Positions 47,401 through 49,361 of a stretch of 49,361 nucleotides of DNA are shown piece after piece. The stretch covers positions 1-49,361 of the forward strand of contig JAUCBJ010005586.1 of the NCBI GenBank assembly GCA_032718475.1, in the 5' to 3' direction. The DNA is from Nemertoderma westbladi. Taxonomy: Eukaryota > Xenacoelomorpha > Nemertodermatida > Nemertodermatidae. The stretch's first letter is position 1, and each line of letters starts with the position of its first letter. Under the pieces are notes generated by a model. That model was not told the DNA's origin. It searched no databases and was given only the letters and a program-made list of their open reading frames with translations. The translations under genes were made by a program, and so were the position numbers.

Positions 47401-49361
47401 GTAGGACTAATCCCATCACATGCGTACTTTTTAACCGGGTAGTGTACAAATTTAGGAATCGCGTAATTTTTCTTGAAATTAATATCTCATATCTCTCCAA
47501 ACCACGTACGCGTTTCGACCTTACTGGGTCTCATCAGCGTGGTGTCGGATTCGAACCTAGGACCTCGAGGTGGAAGCCGAGACAACAACCACTAGGCCAC
47601 AGGTTCTTGAGATATGGAGTATTAATTTCAAAGCCAGCTGCCATTTTATTAGCCCCTGATTTTTATTATTGATAGTAACAATGTGTTGGTTGGCAAGCTG
47701 TATTTTTCGAGGTGTTTGTTATGATACATTTATTATAGGAAGGGATCTAGGGGTCTTAACCTCGAATGATAAGTTTATTTTACCGAAAATAACTTATCTT
47801 TTATTGGCGCATTTGTAGGACTAATCCCATCACATGCGTACTTTTTAACCGGGTAGTGTACAAATTTAGGAATCGCGTAATTTTTCTTGAAATTAATATC
47901 TCATATCTCTCCAAACCACGTACGCGTTTCGACCTTACTGGGTCTCATCAGCGTGGTGTCGGATTCGAACCTAGGACCTCGAGGTGGAAGCCGAGACAAC
48001 AACCACTAGGCCACAGGTTCTTGAGATATGGAGTATTAATTTCAAAGCCAGCTGCCATTTTATTAGCCCCTGATTTTTATTATTGATAGTAACAATGTGT
48101 TGGTTGGCAAGCTGTATTTTTCGAGGTGTTTGTTATGATACATTTATTATAGGAAGGGATCTAGGGGTCTTAACCTCGAATGATAAGTTTATTTTACCGA
48201 AAATAACTTATCTTTTATTGGCGCATTTGTAGGACTAATCCCATCACATGCGTACTTTTTAACCGGGTAGTGTACAAATTTAGGAATCGCGTAATTTTTC
48301 TTGAAATTAATATCTCATATCTCTCCAAACCACGTACGCGTTTCGACCTTACTGGGTCTCATCAGCGTGGTGTCGGATTCGAACCTAGGACCTCGAGGTG
48401 GAAGCCGAGACAACAACCACTAGGCCACAGGTTCTTGAGATATGGAGTATTAATTTCAAAGCCAGCTGCCATTTTATTAGCCCCTGATTTTTATTATTGA
48501 TAGTAACAATGTGTTGGTTGGCAAGCTGTATTTTTCGAGGTGTTTGTTATGATACATTTATTATAGGAAGGGATCTAGGGGTCTTAACCTCGAATGATAA
48601 GTTTATTTTACCGAAAATAACTTATCTTTTATTGGCGCATTTGTAGGACTAATCCCATCACATGCGTACTTTTTAACCGGGTAGTGTACAAATTTAGGAA
48701 TCGCGTAATTTTTCTTGAAATTAATATCTCATATCTCTCCAAACCACGTACGCGTTTCGACCTTACTGGGTCTCATCAGCGTGGTGTCGGATTCGAACCT
48801 AGGACCTCGAGGTGGAAGCCGAGACAACAACCACTAGGCCACAGGTTCTTGAGATATGGAGTATTAATTTCAAAGCCAGCTGCCATTTTATTAGCCCCTG
48901 ATTTTTATTATTGATAGTAACAATGTGTTGGTTGGCAAGCTGTATTTTTCGAGGTGTTTGTTATGATACATTTATTATAGGAAGGGATCTAGGGGTCTTA
49001 ACCTCGAATGATAAGTTTATTTTACCGAAAATAACTTATCTTTTATTGGCGCATTTGTAGGACTAATCCCCATCACATGCGTACTTTTTAAACCGGGTAG
49101 TGTTACAAATTTAGGAATCGCGTAATTTTTCTTGAAATTAATATCTCATATCTCTCCAAACCACGTACGCGTTTCGACCTTACTGGGTCTCCATCAGCGT
49201 GGTGTCGGATTCGAACCTAGGACCTCGAGGTGGGAAGCCGAGACAACAACCACTAGGCCACAGGTTCTTGAGATATGGAGTATTAATTTCAAAGCCAGCT
49301 GCCATTTTATTAGCCCCTGATTTTTATTATTGATAGTAACAATGTGTTGGTTGGCAAGCTG

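Larger units (their letters stand above)
38150..49361 (-). repeat. 414-bp satellite, 27 tandem units, retrozyme/SINE-like
   Basis: Units repeat every 413 bases for the first two steps and 414 thereafter (a T4 versus T5 run explains the difference). A reference point (TGTACAAATTTAGG) lies at 38338, 38751, 39164 and then every 414 to 48686, with a 27th unit near 49101. The units are almost identical: unit 1 has one G/A change at 38469 and the unit at 44544 has A-to-G at 44761. The last unit has five single-base insertions. Each unit contains, on the minus strand, box A, box B, a hammerhead ribozyme core and flanking inverted repeats. The array starts inside the capsid-family relic and runs off the window. 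Confidence 0.95.

Noticed and set aside
38336-48914. Recurring 76-codon plus-strand frame (MYKFRNR...GFEPRTSRW...) in each 414-bp unit
   Set aside because: It reads antisense through the ribozyme and the tRNA-like boxes; GFEPRTSRW is the well-known translation of box B and its surroundings. Its repetition reflects the satellite, not a protein gene.
38150-49361. CRISPR array
   Set aside because: Units are 414 bases and identical throughout with no variable spacers, in animal DNA.

Overview
The window looks like repeat-dense nuclear DNA from an animal, most likely an aquatic invertebrate. It holds BEL/Pao, tyrosine-recombinase (DIRS/Ngaro-type), RTE-type and jockey/CR1-type retroelements, a Maverick/Polinton relic and two long satellites. 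One stretch (20672-21070) looks like an exon of a host gene. I see no bacterial operon structure and cannot name the species.

Layout. 1-1570 is gene-free. 1572-3016 is a 5'-truncated non-LTR retrotransposon with stops and a frame change, followed by simple repeats; 4053-4424 is the tail fragment of another. 4731-5992 begins an old dispersed repeat, which is cut by a 13,991 bp BEL/Pao LTR retrotransposon (5993-19983) and resumes at 19989. Insertion left a TATTA target duplication, and the LTRs are about 98% identical. The BEL element reads 5' LTR, gag-like ORFs, aspartic protease, reverse transcriptase, RNase H, integrase, a repeat-rich spacer, an unusual extra ORF in the position where env would sit, a hairpin, polypurine tract and 3' LTR. 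The extra ORF looks like an RNase D/EXD-type exonuclease fold joined to three CCHC zinc knuckles. The element is broken by frame changes, a TAG in pol and an Asp-to-Asn change in RNase H.

20672-21070 is a candidate internal coding exon of phase 1-1. 24178-28179 is a tyrosine-recombinase retrotransposon with three overlapping, mostly intact ORFs. 28859-30850 (minus) is a 5'-truncated RTE-type element ending in (CTA)6. 31043-32525 is a second copy of the dispersed repeat. 33149-36471 is a satellite of about 706 bp (4.7 copies) with telomere-like TTAGGG repeats and hammerhead-like pieces. 36720-38198 (minus) is a decayed Maverick/Polinton (adintovirus-like) gene block: capsid-family protein, adenain-type protease and a conserved unnamed protein.

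38150-49361 is the most striking part: a nearly perfect 414 bp satellite of 27 units running to the window edge. Each unit carries, on the minus strand, a tRNA-like Pol III promoter (box A plus box B), then a complete type I hammerhead-ribozyme core, all inside a 24-25 bp inverted repeat. The helix III sequence is the palindrome ACGCGT, which suggests ribozymes acting as dimers. The array begins inside the Polinton relic. I read it as a retrozyme-like or SINE-like satellite whose transcripts could cut themselves to unit length; this is inference.
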